A DNA stretch of 64,000 nt, taken from Thioclava pacifica DSM 10166 (lineage in GTDB: Bacteria > Pseudomonadota > Alphaproteobacteria > Rhodobacterales > Rhodobacteraceae). Below are positions 19,524 through 27,891 of the stretch, piece by piece. The stretch spans positions 62,001 through 126,000 of the forward strand of contig NZ_AUND01000039.1 in NCBI RefSeq assembly GCF_000714535.1. The letters are read 5' to 3'. A program made the translations under genes and the position numbers. A model generated the notes under the pieces. The model was given only the letters and a program-made list of their open reading frames with translations. It was not told the origin of the DNA and made no database searches. Position 1 is the stretch's first letter; each line of letters opens with the position of its first letter.

Positions 19524-19555
19524 ATTCGTTAGATGCAAATGTTTGAATGTGTCAA
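19524..19555 (-). promoter_or_regulatory. candidate sqr promoter with overlapping ATTC/GAAT dyad
   Basis: On the minus strand TTGACA (19550-19555), a 16-nt spacer, and TCTAAC (19528-19533) make a plausible sigma-70 promoter 42-73 nt upstream of the sqr ATG. An inverted CATTC...GAATG (outer blocks near 19523 and 19549) overlaps it. Sulfide-responsive ArsR repressors (SqrR/BigR) control sqr in relatives; linking this dyad to such a protein is inference, because I do not recall their operator precisely. Confidence 0.45.
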
Positions 19556-19647
19556 GCTGACCGGCCCTGTAATTCTTGCGCTGAATTCGCCTTTTGGACA
19601 AGTCTGACGGTAACGTGAAGCGAACACCTTCGTTTGAAACAATGTGA

Positions 19648-19674
19648 AAAGGGCCGGCGCTGGGCCGGCCCTTT
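19648..19674 (-). terminator. terminator of the purine operon
   Basis: On the minus strand AAAGGGCCGGC pairs with GCCGGCCCTTT with a CCAGC-type loop, then TTCACATTGTTT follows, about 25-50 nt after the stop of the BMP-family gene. Confidence 0.75.
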
Positions 19675-19698
19675 ACGGATTCGTCACTCTGGCGGCGC

Positions 19699-20787
19699 TT
19701 ATTTGGGCGCTTCAGCGGTGATGCCTTCCACATAGAAGGTCATGGAATGGAGCTGCTCGTCGGTCGCCATCTCGCCATCGGCGAGGAAGGCCGAGCCGTC
19801 CTGCTTGTTGAGCGGACCGGTGAAGGGGTGCACCTTGCCCGAGCCGATATCGTCCTTGAGCTGGAGCGCCTCGGCCTTCACCTCGGCCGGAACGGCATCC
19901 GAGATTTCGCCGATCTCGACCATGCCGGTGTCGATGCCACCCCAGGTCGCTTCCGAAGCCCAGCTGCCGTCCATCATCGCACCCGCACGCTTGACGTAAT
20001 AGGGCGCCCAGTTGTCGATGGTCGAGGACACGCGCGGCATCGGCGCGAAGGACGACATGTCCGAGGCCTGGCCGAAGGTGATGACGTTGCCGGCTTCCTG
20101 CGCTTTCGCTTGCGGGGCGGTCGAGTCGGTGTGCTGGAGCAGCACGTCCACGCCATCGGCGATGAGGGCTGCGGCCGCGTCGGCTTCTTTCGCCGGGTCG
20201 AACCAGGTATAGGCCCAGACCACTTTCATCTCGATGTCCGGGTTGACCTTCTTCGCGGCGAGGAAGGCCGCGTTGATGCCCTGATAGACTTCCGGGATCG
20301 GGAAGGAGGCGATGTAGCCGATCTTGTTGGTCTTGGTCATGCGACCGCCGATCGTGCCCTGAATGGCGCGGCCCTGGAAGAACTTCGCATCATAGGTGGC
20401 GACGTTGTCGGCGCGCTTGTAACCGGTGGCGTGCTCGAATTTCACGTCGGGGAATTTCTTCGCCACGTTCATCACGGCATCCATGAAGCCAAACGAGGTC
20501 GCGAAGATCAGCTTGTTGCCTTCCAGGGCAAGCTGGGTCAGCGCGCGCTCGGCATCGGGGCCTTCGGGAACGTTCTCGATGAACGAGGTCTGGACCTTGT
20601 CGCCATAGGCTTCCTCGATCGCCTTGCGGCCCTGATCGTGCTGGTACGACCAGCCCATGTCGCCCACCGGGCCGACATAGATGAAGCCGATCTTCAGCGG
20701 CTCGTCGGCGGCGAAGGCAGGCAGGCTGCCCGCACCTGCGACAACGGCTGTCGCAGCGGTGGTTTTCAGAAAGGATCTGCGGTTCAT
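19699..20787 (-). CDS. BMP-family ABC transporter substrate-binding protein (purine/nucleoside)
   Basis: Periplasmic binding protein of 362 aa from the BmpA/PnrA/Med family, which binds purine nucleosides or bases. The N terminus has a twin-arginine-like RRSFLK followed by a hydrophobic core and AFA|ADEP cleavage, suggesting Tat export. Family segments are IGFIYVGPVGDMGWSYQHDQGR and IGYIASFPIPEVYQGINA. It is the last gene of the xdh-ABC operon, 50 nt after the permease stop, so a purine related to hypoxanthine/xanthine is the probable ligand. Confidence 0.9.
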   Translation of the reverse strand: MNRRSFLKTTAATAVVAGAGSLPAFAADEPLKIGFIYVGPVGDMGWSYQHDQGRKAIEEAYGDKVQTSFIENVPEGPDAERALTQLALEGNKLIFATSFGFMDAVMNVAKKFPDVKFEHATGYKRADNVATYDAKFFQGRAIQGTIGGRMTKTNKIGYIASFPIPEVYQGINAAFLAAKKVNPDIEMKVVWAYTWFDPAKEADAAAALIADGVDVLLQHTDSTAPQAKAQEAGNVITFGQASDMSSFAPMPRVSSTIDNWAPYYVKRAGAMMDGSWASEATWGGIDTGMVEIGEISDAVPAEVKAEALQLKDDIGSGKVHPFTGPLNKQDGSAFLADGEMATDEQLHSMTFYVEGITAEAPK

Positions 20788-20837
20788 CGCGTAACTCCCA
20801 AGTAGTTGTGCCCTCTTGCGGGGCTTGGATGGATGCC

Positions 20838-21770
20838 TCAGCTCGAGGCGTGGAAGGATTTGCCAAGGCTGGCAGGGGCTGCCTGCACGCCGTGGCGGTG
20901 AATGGCCGAGAGGATCACCAGCACGATGATGGTGATCAGGTAAGGTGCCATGGAAAGAATATGCACGGGGATCGCGTAGCCCGCCGCCTGGAGCTGGAGC
21001 TGGAGCGCGGTAATGCCGCCGAAGAGATAGGCGCCAAGCAGCACGCGCCAGGGCCGCCAGCTGGCGAAGACCACGATGGCAAGTGCGATCCAGCCCGCGC
21101 CGGCGGTCATGCCTTCGGTCCATTGCGGCACGCGCACGAGGCTGAGATAGGCGCCGCCCAGACCCGCCAGCGCGCCGCCGAAGGCGAGTGCCGCAAAGCG
21201 CACGGTCACGACGCGGTAGCCAAGCGCGTGGGCTGCGTCATGGCTCTCGCCCACCGCGCGCAGGATCAAGCCCGCACGGGTCGAGCGCAGCACGTACCAG
21301 ACGACGGCCACGAGGAGGAGCGAGAGATAGACCACCCAATCATGGGAAAAGAGAATGCGTCCGAGCACGGGAATGTCGGACAGCGGACCGAAGTCGAGCT
21401 TCGCGGTCGGCGGCGGGCGCACGCCTTCGTAGCCCTTGCCGATCAGAGCCGAAAGTCCGAGCCCGAACAGCGTCAGCGCAAGGCCGGTCGCGACCTGGTT
21501 CGAGAGCAGCTTCTGGGTGAGGAAGGCGAAAAGCGTCGCCATCAGCGCGCCAGCGACCGCCCCCATCGCAAAGCCCATCACCGGGTTGCCGGTGGCGACA
21601 GCCGCGGCGAAACCCGCGACCGCGCCCATGATCATCATCCCCTCGACACCGAGGTTGAGCACACCCGATTTCTCGGCCACCAGCTCGCCGGTTGCGGCCA
21701 GTAGCACGGGCGTCGAAGCCCCCATCAGCGTCGCCGTCAGGCTGACGATGTCGATTCCACCGACGATCAT
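20838..21770 (-). CDS. ABC transporter permease of BMP-type purine importer (second permease)
   Basis: Integral membrane protein of 310 aa with many hydrophobic segments; BPD_transp_2 family (NupQ/YufQ-like). Motifs are LLAATGELVAEKSGVLNLGVEGMM near residue 25-48 and the ATPase-contact region near RAVGESHDAAHALGYRVV. Its start overlaps the preceding small membrane gene by 4 nt (21767-21770). It pairs with the permease at 22093-23172. Confidence 0.9.
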   Translation of the reverse strand: MIVGGIDIVSLTATLMGASTPVLLAATGELVAEKSGVLNLGVEGMMIMGAVAGFAAAVATGNPVMGFAMGAVAGALMATLFAFLTQKLLSNQVATGLALTLFGLGLSALIGKGYEGVRPPPTAKLDFGPLSDIPVLGRILFSHDWVVYLSLLLVAVVWYVLRSTRAGLILRAVGESHDAAHALGYRVVTVRFAALAFGGALAGLGGAYLSLVRVPQWTEGMTAGAGWIALAIVVFASWRPWRVLLGAYLFGGITALQLQLQAAGYAIPVHILSMAPYLITIIVLVILSAIHRHGVQAAPASLGKSFHASS

Positions 21771-22096
21771 GCGCCGCCCCCCTGTTGCCAGATCAGAACC
21801 GGTCCCCAGACCGCATAACCGCAGCCGAGCCCCGCCACCAGCCCGCCGATTGCGGCAAATCGCTCGCGCCCGCGCAGATGGGGCAGGTGGGCCTCGTCTT
21901 CCTCGGGGCGCGCGCCCATCCGGTAGACCAGCGCCCGCGACGCGCGCAGCGCGGTCTCGAAGACCAGGATCAGCACGACGCCCATGAGCACCACCGCCCA
22001 GATCACATCGAGCAGCGCGAGCAGGTAATAGACCCCGAGCCCAAGCAGCAGCCCCGCGATCGCGATCACCGGCAGATGGAGCGACGGCAGTCTCAT
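21767..22096 (-). CDS. small three-helix membrane protein between the two permease genes
   Basis: Protein of 109 aa with hydrophobic segments at about 9-28, 30-48 and 82-105 and a charged central loop (GARPEEDEAHLPHLRGRERF). I do not recognise a family. It overlaps both flanking permease genes by 4 nt (22093-22096 and 21767-21770), so it is translated in step with them. It may be an accessory subunit or stabiliser of the BMP-type importer; BMP operons are usually described without such a gene. Codon use matches its neighbours. Confidence 0.75.
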   Translation of the reverse strand: MRLPSLHLPVIAIAGLLLGLGVYYLLALLDVIWAVVLMGVVLILVFETALRASRALVYRMGARPEEDEAHLPHLRGRERFAAIGGLVAGLGCGYAVWGPVLIWQQGGGA

Positions 22097-23172
22097 GCGC
22101 CGGCCCTCCCGAAACGAATACGGAAATTGGTCAGCACGTCGAAGGCCAGCAGGAAGAACAGGAGCATCCCCTGGAAGACCTGGATCGCCGCCGAGGGCAG
22201 GCCAAGCACGAGCTGCGCCATGTCGCCTCCGATATAGGTCAGCGCCATCAAGAGCCCTGCGAGCAGGATCCCGATCGGATGCAGACGACCGAGGAAAGCG
22301 ACGATGATCGCGGTGAAGCCGTAGCCCACATTGAAGCTGTCGGTAACCTGACCGGCCGGACCGGAGACCTCGAACATCCCGGCAAGCCCGGCAAAAGCGC
22401 CGCCAAGGCCGAGGCAGAAGATCACCAGCCGCGCCGGGATCACGCCCGCGAAGCGCGCCGCGCGCGGGGCCTCGCCCGCGACGCGGATCCGAAAGCCCGT
22501 GATGTGGCGATGCATCAGGATGTATGTTGCGATAACGGCAACAAGCGCGGTCACCACGCCCCAGTGAATGCCCGTGCCCGCGAAGAGCTCAGCGTTATAG
22601 GCCGAGGGGTAGTCTTGCAGGTTGCGCGAGCCGGGAAAGCCGTAGCCTTCGGGGTTCTTGAGCGGACCGAAGGACATGTAGGCCAGCAGGTTCTCGGCCA
22701 CATAGACCAGCATCAGGGACACGAGAATCTCTGAGGTTCCAAACAGCACTTTCAACAGCGCCGGGATCAAGGCCCACAGCAAGCCGCCGAGTGCGCCGAG
22801 CACGATCATCGTGGGAAAAAGCCAATGACTTTCAGCAGGATAAATCTTCAGTGCCAGCCAGGCGGAGAAGAGCGCGCCCATGATGTATTGCCCTTCGGCG
22901 CCGATGTTCCAGATCCCGGCGCGGAAGCCAATCGCGAGACCGGCGGCGATCAGGATCAGCGGGCCCGCCTTGACCAGAAGCTGGCCGCGGAAATAGCCCG
23001 CATTGGCGCCAAAGAGCGGATCCCAGAAGATCACTCGGATCGCCTCGACCGGGTGTTTTCCCAGCACTGCGAAGAGAATGCCGCCCGCGATCATTGTTGC
23101 GATAACGGCGACAATCGGGGTCGCATAGGTCCAGAGTTTCGACGGGGTCGGGCGACGGACGAGGGTGATCAT
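22093..23172 (-). CDS. ABC transporter permease of BMP-type purine importer (first permease)
   Basis: Integral membrane protein of 359 aa, BPD_transp_2 family (NupP/YufP-like). Motifs are AGLAIGFRAGIWNIGAEGQY and the cytoplasmic loop FRIRVAGEAPRAARFAGV that docks on the ATPase, with PIGILLAGLLMALTYIGGDM toward the C terminus. Its start overlaps the stop of the ATPase gene by 4 nt. Confidence 0.9.
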   Translation of the reverse strand: MITLVRRPTPSKLWTYATPIVAVIATMIAGGILFAVLGKHPVEAIRVIFWDPLFGANAGYFRGQLLVKAGPLILIAAGLAIGFRAGIWNIGAEGQYIMGALFSAWLALKIYPAESHWLFPTMIVLGALGGLLWALIPALLKVLFGTSEILVSLMLVYVAENLLAYMSFGPLKNPEGYGFPGSRNLQDYPSAYNAELFAGTGIHWGVVTALVAVIATYILMHRHITGFRIRVAGEAPRAARFAGVIPARLVIFCLGLGGAFAGLAGMFEVSGPAGQVTDSFNVGYGFTAIIVAFLGRLHPIGILLAGLLMALTYIGGDMAQLVLGLPSAAIQVFQGMLLFFLLAFDVLTNFRIRFGRAGA

Positions 23173-24683
23173 GCCGTGGCCTCCTGCATCCCGTGCGCCC
23201 CGCCCAGCATCAGACCGATCTCCTCGATCGTGAGACCCTGTGTCGGGCGCGGCGCGCTGAGCCTGCCCTCATTGAGCGCGGCGAAATTGTCGGCGATTTC
23301 CATCAGCTCGTCGAGATCCTGGCTGATCGCGATCACCGCGGCCCCCTTGGCTGCCAGATCGAGCAGCGCCTGCCGGATCGAGGCGGCGGCGGCGGCGTCG
23401 ACGCCCCAGGTGGGCTGGTTGACGATCAGGACGGCCGGGTTTTGCAAAACCTCGCGGCCGATCACGTATTTCTGCAGGTTCCCGCCCGAGAGCGCGCGGG
23501 CCGCGACATGGGCGCCCGGCGTGCGCACGTCGAAGGTGGCGATGATCTCGTCCGCGAAGCTCTTGGCGGCCGCTTGATCGACGAACCCGTTCTTCGTCAG
23601 CGGTTTGCGCATCGTGCCCGTCAGGATCGCGTTCTCGGTCAGGCTCATCGCGGGTACGGCGGCATGGCCAAGCCGTTCCTCGGGCGCGGCCAGCAGGCCC
23701 ATCGCGCGGCGACCATTCGGCCCCAGCGAAGAAATATCCTTGCCCATCAGCGTCACCGTGCCGGGGGCCGAGGGTTTCTCGCCCGACAGCGTCGCCAGCA
23801 ATTCCTCCTGTCCGTTCCCGGCAACCCCGCCGATGCCCATGACCTCGCCTGCGCGCAGCTCGAAGCCAACATCTTTCAACGCGGGGCCGAATTGCGACAT
23901 CGGCGGCAGCGAGAGGCCGGTGACCTTCAGAACGACCTCGCCCAAGCTGCGCTCGGCGCGGTCGGTGACCTTCAGCTCGGCGCCAACCATCATCTCGGCC
24001 AGCTCACGCGCTGTCTTCTCACGCGGGTTGCACGAGCCCACCACCTTGCCGCCGCGCAGGATTGTCGCCCCGTCGCACAGCGCGCGGATTTCCTCGAGTT
24101 TGTGCGAGATATAGAGGATCGCGGTGCCTTCGGAGGAGAGTTTGCGCAGGGTGTGGAAGAGGATATCGACTTCCTGCGGGGTCAGTACCGAGGTCGGCTC
24201 GTCCATGATCAGGAGTTTCGGATCCTGCAACAGGCAGCGCACGATCTCGACGCGCTGACGCTCGCCCGCCGAGAGATCACCGACAAGGCGGGCCGGGTCG
24301 AGCGGGAGCCCGTAAGCCTGAGAAATCTCACGGATCTTGCTGGAAAGCTGGCGCATCGGCGGCGGGTTTTCCATCCCGAGCGCCACGTTTTCGGCAACGC
24401 TGAGCGCCTCGAATAGCGAGAAGTGCTGGAAGACCATCGCGACGCCGGTGGCGCGCGCCGCGCGCGGATCGGTCGGGGCGTAAGGAGCGCCCGCGAAATG
24501 CATCGTGCCGGCATCGGGCTTCACCAGCCCGTAGATCATCTTCACGAGCGTCGATTTGCCCGCGCCATTCTCGCCCAGAAGCGCGTGAACCTCGCCGGGA
24601 CGCACGGAAAAGCCGACACCGTCATTCGCCACGACACCGGGATAGGCCTTGGTCAGCCCCTCGATCTTCAACAGCTCGCTCAC
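23169..24683 (-). CDS. double-domain ABC ATPase of BMP-type purine importer
   Basis: Cytoplasmic ATPase of 504 aa with two fused nucleotide-binding domains, as usual for sugar/nucleoside importers. Domain 1 has Walker A GENGAGKSTLVK, signature LSAGERQRVEI and Walker B LLIMDEPTSVLTPQE. Domain 2 has a degenerate Walker A region (GVAGNGQEELLATLSG) and signature LSGGNLQKYVIGRE. I chose the GTG at 24681-24683 (VSELLKIEGLTKAYPG), preceded by AGAGGGA and overlapping the xdhC stop by 4 nt; a longer frame upstream lies within xdhC. Confidence 0.9.
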   Translation of the reverse strand: MSELLKIEGLTKAYPGVVANDGVGFSVRPGEVHALLGENGAGKSTLVKMIYGLVKPDAGTMHFAGAPYAPTDPRAARATGVAMVFQHFSLFEALSVAENVALGMENPPPMRQLSSKIREISQAYGLPLDPARLVGDLSAGERQRVEIVRCLLQDPKLLIMDEPTSVLTPQEVDILFHTLRKLSSEGTAILYISHKLEEIRALCDGATILRGGKVVGSCNPREKTARELAEMMVGAELKVTDRAERSLGEVVLKVTGLSLPPMSQFGPALKDVGFELRAGEVMGIGGVAGNGQEELLATLSGEKPSAPGTVTLMGKDISSLGPNGRRAMGLLAAPEERLGHAAVPAMSLTENAILTGTMRKPLTKNGFVDQAAAKSFADEIIATFDVRTPGAHVAARALSGGNLQKYVIGREVLQNPAVLIVNQPTWGVDAAAAASIRQALLDLAAKGAAVIAISQDLDELMEIADNFAALNEGRLSAPRPTQGLTIEEIGLMLGGAHGMQEATA

Positions 24684-25615
24684 CCGGCGCGCATCCCTCT
24701 TTCTGTGGCAGCTCGCGCTGCGGTCAGCTCTTTCACTAGCCCGGTCGCGACCCCGAGGGCAATGGCTTGGGGGTGCTTGCCGAGACTCGGATCGCCTATC
24801 GGGCAGGCAATGCGCGAAATTTGTGCATCCACATGCCCAAGCGCCCCCAGCCGCTTTCGAAACCGAGCCCATTTCGAGGCTGATCCGATCAGTCCGAGCC
24901 CGGTGAAGCCGTGGTTCAGCAGCCGGTGGCACAGCTCGAGATCGAGCGCGTGGGAATAGGTTACGATGAAGTGCCGGGCGTTGGCGGGCGCGAGCGAGAC
25001 CAGATCGGCAGGGTTTTCCGCGATCAGCGGCGCGACGCCTTCGGGGATCGTTTCCGGGAACCGTTCGGCGCCGCTATCGGCCCAGCTGATCGAGAGGCCG
25101 GGCAGGGGGGCGAGTGTGCCCACCAGCGCGCGTCCGACATGGCCTGCGCCCCAGATCCAGACCGGCTGGCGGGGTGGCGCGATCCGCTCGATCAGCCAGT
25201 CGCCGATCAGCATCTGTGGCGTTTCTCCACGGTCGCGGGCCCGTGCCAGAGCGCGCGTCACCGCAAGCGGTTCGCTCATATCCGGGCCCAGCGGTCGGGC
25301 ATGCCAATCGCCCGTGATCTGCGCGACGGAGGCCGCATCGAGCGCCTCATAGGCCAGCGTCACCGCCCCGCCGCAACATTGCGCCATTGCCGGGCCGAGC
25401 GGGATTTTCTCGATCCCTATCAAACCTTTGCGCGCCTTCTCGATGGTGGAAAATTCCAGCGCGCCGCCGCCGATCGTGCCCTCGATCCGGTCCGGCCAGA
25501 CCAGCATCGCCGCGCCTTCTTCACGCGGCACGGACCCTTGCGCGCGCGCCACCACGACCCGCGTGAACGGGCCGCGTTCGGCCGCACGGGCCAGATATGC
25601 CAGGTCGAGACTCAC
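24680..25615 (-). CDS. xdhC: xanthine dehydrogenase accessory protein XdhC
   Basis: Cytosolic protein of 311 aa that binds and sulfurates the molybdenum cofactor and inserts it into XdhB. The N-terminal XdhC/CoxI domain contains the QCCGGAVTLAYE motif. The C-terminal half is a Rossmann-like domain (VWIWGAGHVGRALVGTLAPL) ending in CPIGDPSLGKHPQAIALGVA. The start is the GTG at 25613-25615, overlapping the xdhB stop by 4 nt; upstream in-frame sequence is antisense-like to nothing and belongs to xdhB. Confidence 0.92.
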   Translation of the reverse strand: MSLDLAYLARAAERGPFTRVVVARAQGSVPREEGAAMLVWPDRIEGTIGGGALEFSTIEKARKGLIGIEKIPLGPAMAQCCGGAVTLAYEALDAASVAQITGDWHARPLGPDMSEPLAVTRALARARDRGETPQMLIGDWLIERIAPPRQPVWIWGAGHVGRALVGTLAPLPGLSISWADSGAERFPETIPEGVAPLIAENPADLVSLAPANARHFIVTYSHALDLELCHRLLNHGFTGLGLIGSASKWARFRKRLGALGHVDAQISRIACPIGDPSLGKHPQAIALGVATGLVKELTAARAATERGMRAG

Positions 25616-27891
25616 GCATCCCCCCGCGCGCGATGCACCGCCGCGAGCACCGCCTCGGGCGTCGCGGGCGCTTGCAGATCGGGCCAGTTCGGGCCGCAGG
25701 ATTTGCACGCATCCTCGAGAGCGAGGAAAGCCGAGATCCCGAGCATGAAAGGCGGCTCGCCCACGGCTTTCGAGCGATAGATCGTCTCTTCCCGGTTCGG
25801 TTCGTCCCACAGATCGACATTGAAGATGCGCGGCCGATCCGAGCAGGCCGGGATCTTGTAGGTCGAGGGCGCGTGAGTGCGCAGCCGCCCCTTGTTGTCC
25901 CAGACCAGTTCCTCGGTCGTGAGCCAACCCGCGCCCTGCACATAGCCGCCCTCGATCTGGCCAATATCAAGCGCCGGGTTCAGCGAGGCCCCCGCATCAT
26001 GCAGAATATCGGTGCGCAGGATGCGGTTTTCGCCGGTCAGCGTGTCGATCACCACCTCGGTCACCGCCGCGCCATAGGCGAAATAGAAAAACGGACGCCC
26101 CTGACCCTTGATCCGGTCCCAACTGATCTTCGGCGTGGCGTAGAAGCCCGTGGAGGAGAGCGAGATACGCGCCTCATAGGCCAGTTTCGCGAGCTTGGCG
26201 AAGGGGAGAGATTGAGACCCTGCGCGAACCTCGCCATTGCCGAACGTCACATCCTCGGAGGCGCAGCCTGTGCTTTCGGCAAAGAAATCCGCCAGCCGCG
26301 CCTTGATCGTCTCGCAGGCGGCCTTCACCGCCATGCCGTTCAGATCCGCGCCCGACGACGCCGCCGTGGCCGAGGTGTTGGGCACCTTGTCGGTCGCGGT
26401 GGCGGTGATGCGCACATCTTCGTCGCTTACGCCAAAGACCGAGGCCGCGACCTGGCAGACCTTGCGATGCAGGCCCTGGCCCATCTCGGTGCCGCCGTGA
26501 TTGAGCTGGATCGACCCGTCGGAATAGACATGGACCAGCGCGCCCGCCTGATTGAGCTGGGTCAGCGTGAACGAGATCCCGAACTTCACCGGCGTCAGCG
26601 AGATCCCGCGCTTCAATGTTGCATTTGTGCTATTCCAGACCGCGACCTGCGCCTTGCGCGCCGCGAATTCCGCAGATTTCTGCAATTCGGCAGTCAGTTC
26701 GGGCAGGATGAAATCCTCGACTGGCTGGCCGTAATGCGTGCTCTGCCCGCCTTCGGGGTCGTAATAGTTGCGCTTGCGCAGATCGAGCGGGTCGAGGCCC
26801 ATCACATGCGCCAGATGATCCAGCGCTACCTCGGTCGCGATCATCCCCTGCGGGCCGCCGAAGCCCCGGAAGGCGGTGGCGCTTTGGGTGTTGGTGCGCA
26901 GGCGGTGGCTCTCGATCCGAATATTGGGCAGGTAGTAGGAGCTGTCGGCATGCAGCATCGCGCGGTCGCAGACCGGCAGGCTCAGGTCCGGCGACCAGCC
27001 GCAGCGCGCGAGATGGGTGAATTCGGCGGCAACGATCTTGCCTTCGGCATCCGCGCCAAGCCGATATTTGATTTTGAAATCATGGCGCTTGCCCGTGATC
27101 ATCATATCGTCGTCACGGTCGTAGCGCATCTTGCAGGGCCGCCCCGTGGCGCGGGCCATCACCGCGCAGGCGATGGCGAGATGATTACCCTGGCTCTCCT
27201 TGCCGCCGAAACCGCCGCCCATCCGGCGCATCTCGACGCGCACGTCATGCATCGCACAGCCAAGCGCGTCGGCAACCTTGTGCTGGATCTCGGAGGGGTG
27301 CTGCGAGGAGCAGCGGATTACCATGCCCTGATCCTCGGGCAGCGCCAGCGCGGCCTGACCTTCGAGGTAGAAATGCTCTTGTCCGCCCATGTCGAAGCTG
27401 CCTTCGACGATGTGCTCGGCCTGCGTGAAACCGGCCTCGGTATCGCCGCGCGCCCAGGTGACCGGACCGCCCTCAAAATGGCTGTTGGCCTCCAGCGCTT
27501 CTTCGATCGTGAGGATCGCAGGGCGCGGGGCATAGTCGATCTTCGCCAGCCGCGCGGCCTTGCGCGCGGCGAGATGGCTCGTCGCGGCAACCACGAAGAT
27601 CGGCTGGCCAACGAAGAGCGCAACGCCCTCGGCCAAAACCGGCTCGGGGGCGGGCGCGGGCGAGGCATTGTTGGCGAAGGGCATGTCCTCGGCGGTCATC
27701 ACCGCGACGACGCCGGGGGCTGCGCGCACCGCGCTCAGATCAAGCGCCGTGATCTCGGCATGGGCCTCGGTCGAGAGGCCGAAGGCGAGATGAAGCGTGT
27801 TCGCGGGGCAGGGGATGTCATCGACATATCGCGCCGCGCCCGTGACGTGCAGTTCCGCGGAATCATGGGGTTTCTTGGTGCCGACGCTCAT
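25612..27891 (-). CDS. xdhB: xanthine dehydrogenase molybdopterin-binding subunit XdhB
   Basis: Large subunit of 759 aa that hydroxylates hypoxanthine to xanthine and xanthine to urate. Moco-contact motifs are [13 protein letters not shown] and [18 protein letters not shown]. The catalytic Glu is in [17 protein letters not shown] near the C terminus. The N terminus [18 protein letters not shown] matches bacterial XdhB. The start overlaps the xdhA stop by 4 nt (27888-27891). The second subunit of the alpha2beta2 enzyme is XdhA. Confidence 0.95.
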   Translation of the reverse strand: MSVGTKKPHDSAELHVTGAARYVDDIPCPANTLHLAFGLSTEAHAEITALDLSAVRAAPGVVAVMTAEDMPFANNASPAPAPEPVLAEGVALFVGQPIFVVAATSHLAARKAARLAKIDYAPRPAILTIEEALEANSHFEGGPVTWARGDTEAGFTQAEHIVEGSFDMGGQEHFYLEGQAALALPEDQGMVIRCSSQHPSEIQHKVADALGCAMHDVRVEMRRMGGGFGGKESQGNHLAIACAVMARATGRPCKMRYDRDDDMMITGKRHDFKIKYRLGADAEGKIVAAEFTHLARCGWSPDLSLPVCDRAMLHADSSYYLPNIRIESHRLRTNTQSATAFRGFGGPQGMIATEVALDHLAHVMGLDPLDLRKRNYYDPEGGQSTHYGQPVEDFILPELTAELQKSAEFAARKAQVAVWNSTNATLKRGISLTPVKFGISFTLTQLNQAGALVHVYSDGSIQLNHGGTEMGQGLHRKVCQVAASVFGVSDEDVRITATATDKVPNTSATAASSGADLNGMAVKAACETIKARLADFFAESTGCASEDVTFGNGEVRAGSQSLPFAKLAKLAYEARISLSSTGFYATPKISWDRIKGQGRPFFYFAYGAAVTEVVIDTLTGENRILRTDILHDAGASLNPALDIGQIEGGYVQGAGWLTTEELVWDNKGRLRTHAPSTYKIPACSDRPRIFNVDLWDEPNREETIYRSKAVGEPPFMLGISAFLALEDACKSCGPNWPDLQAPATPEAVLAAVHRARGDA

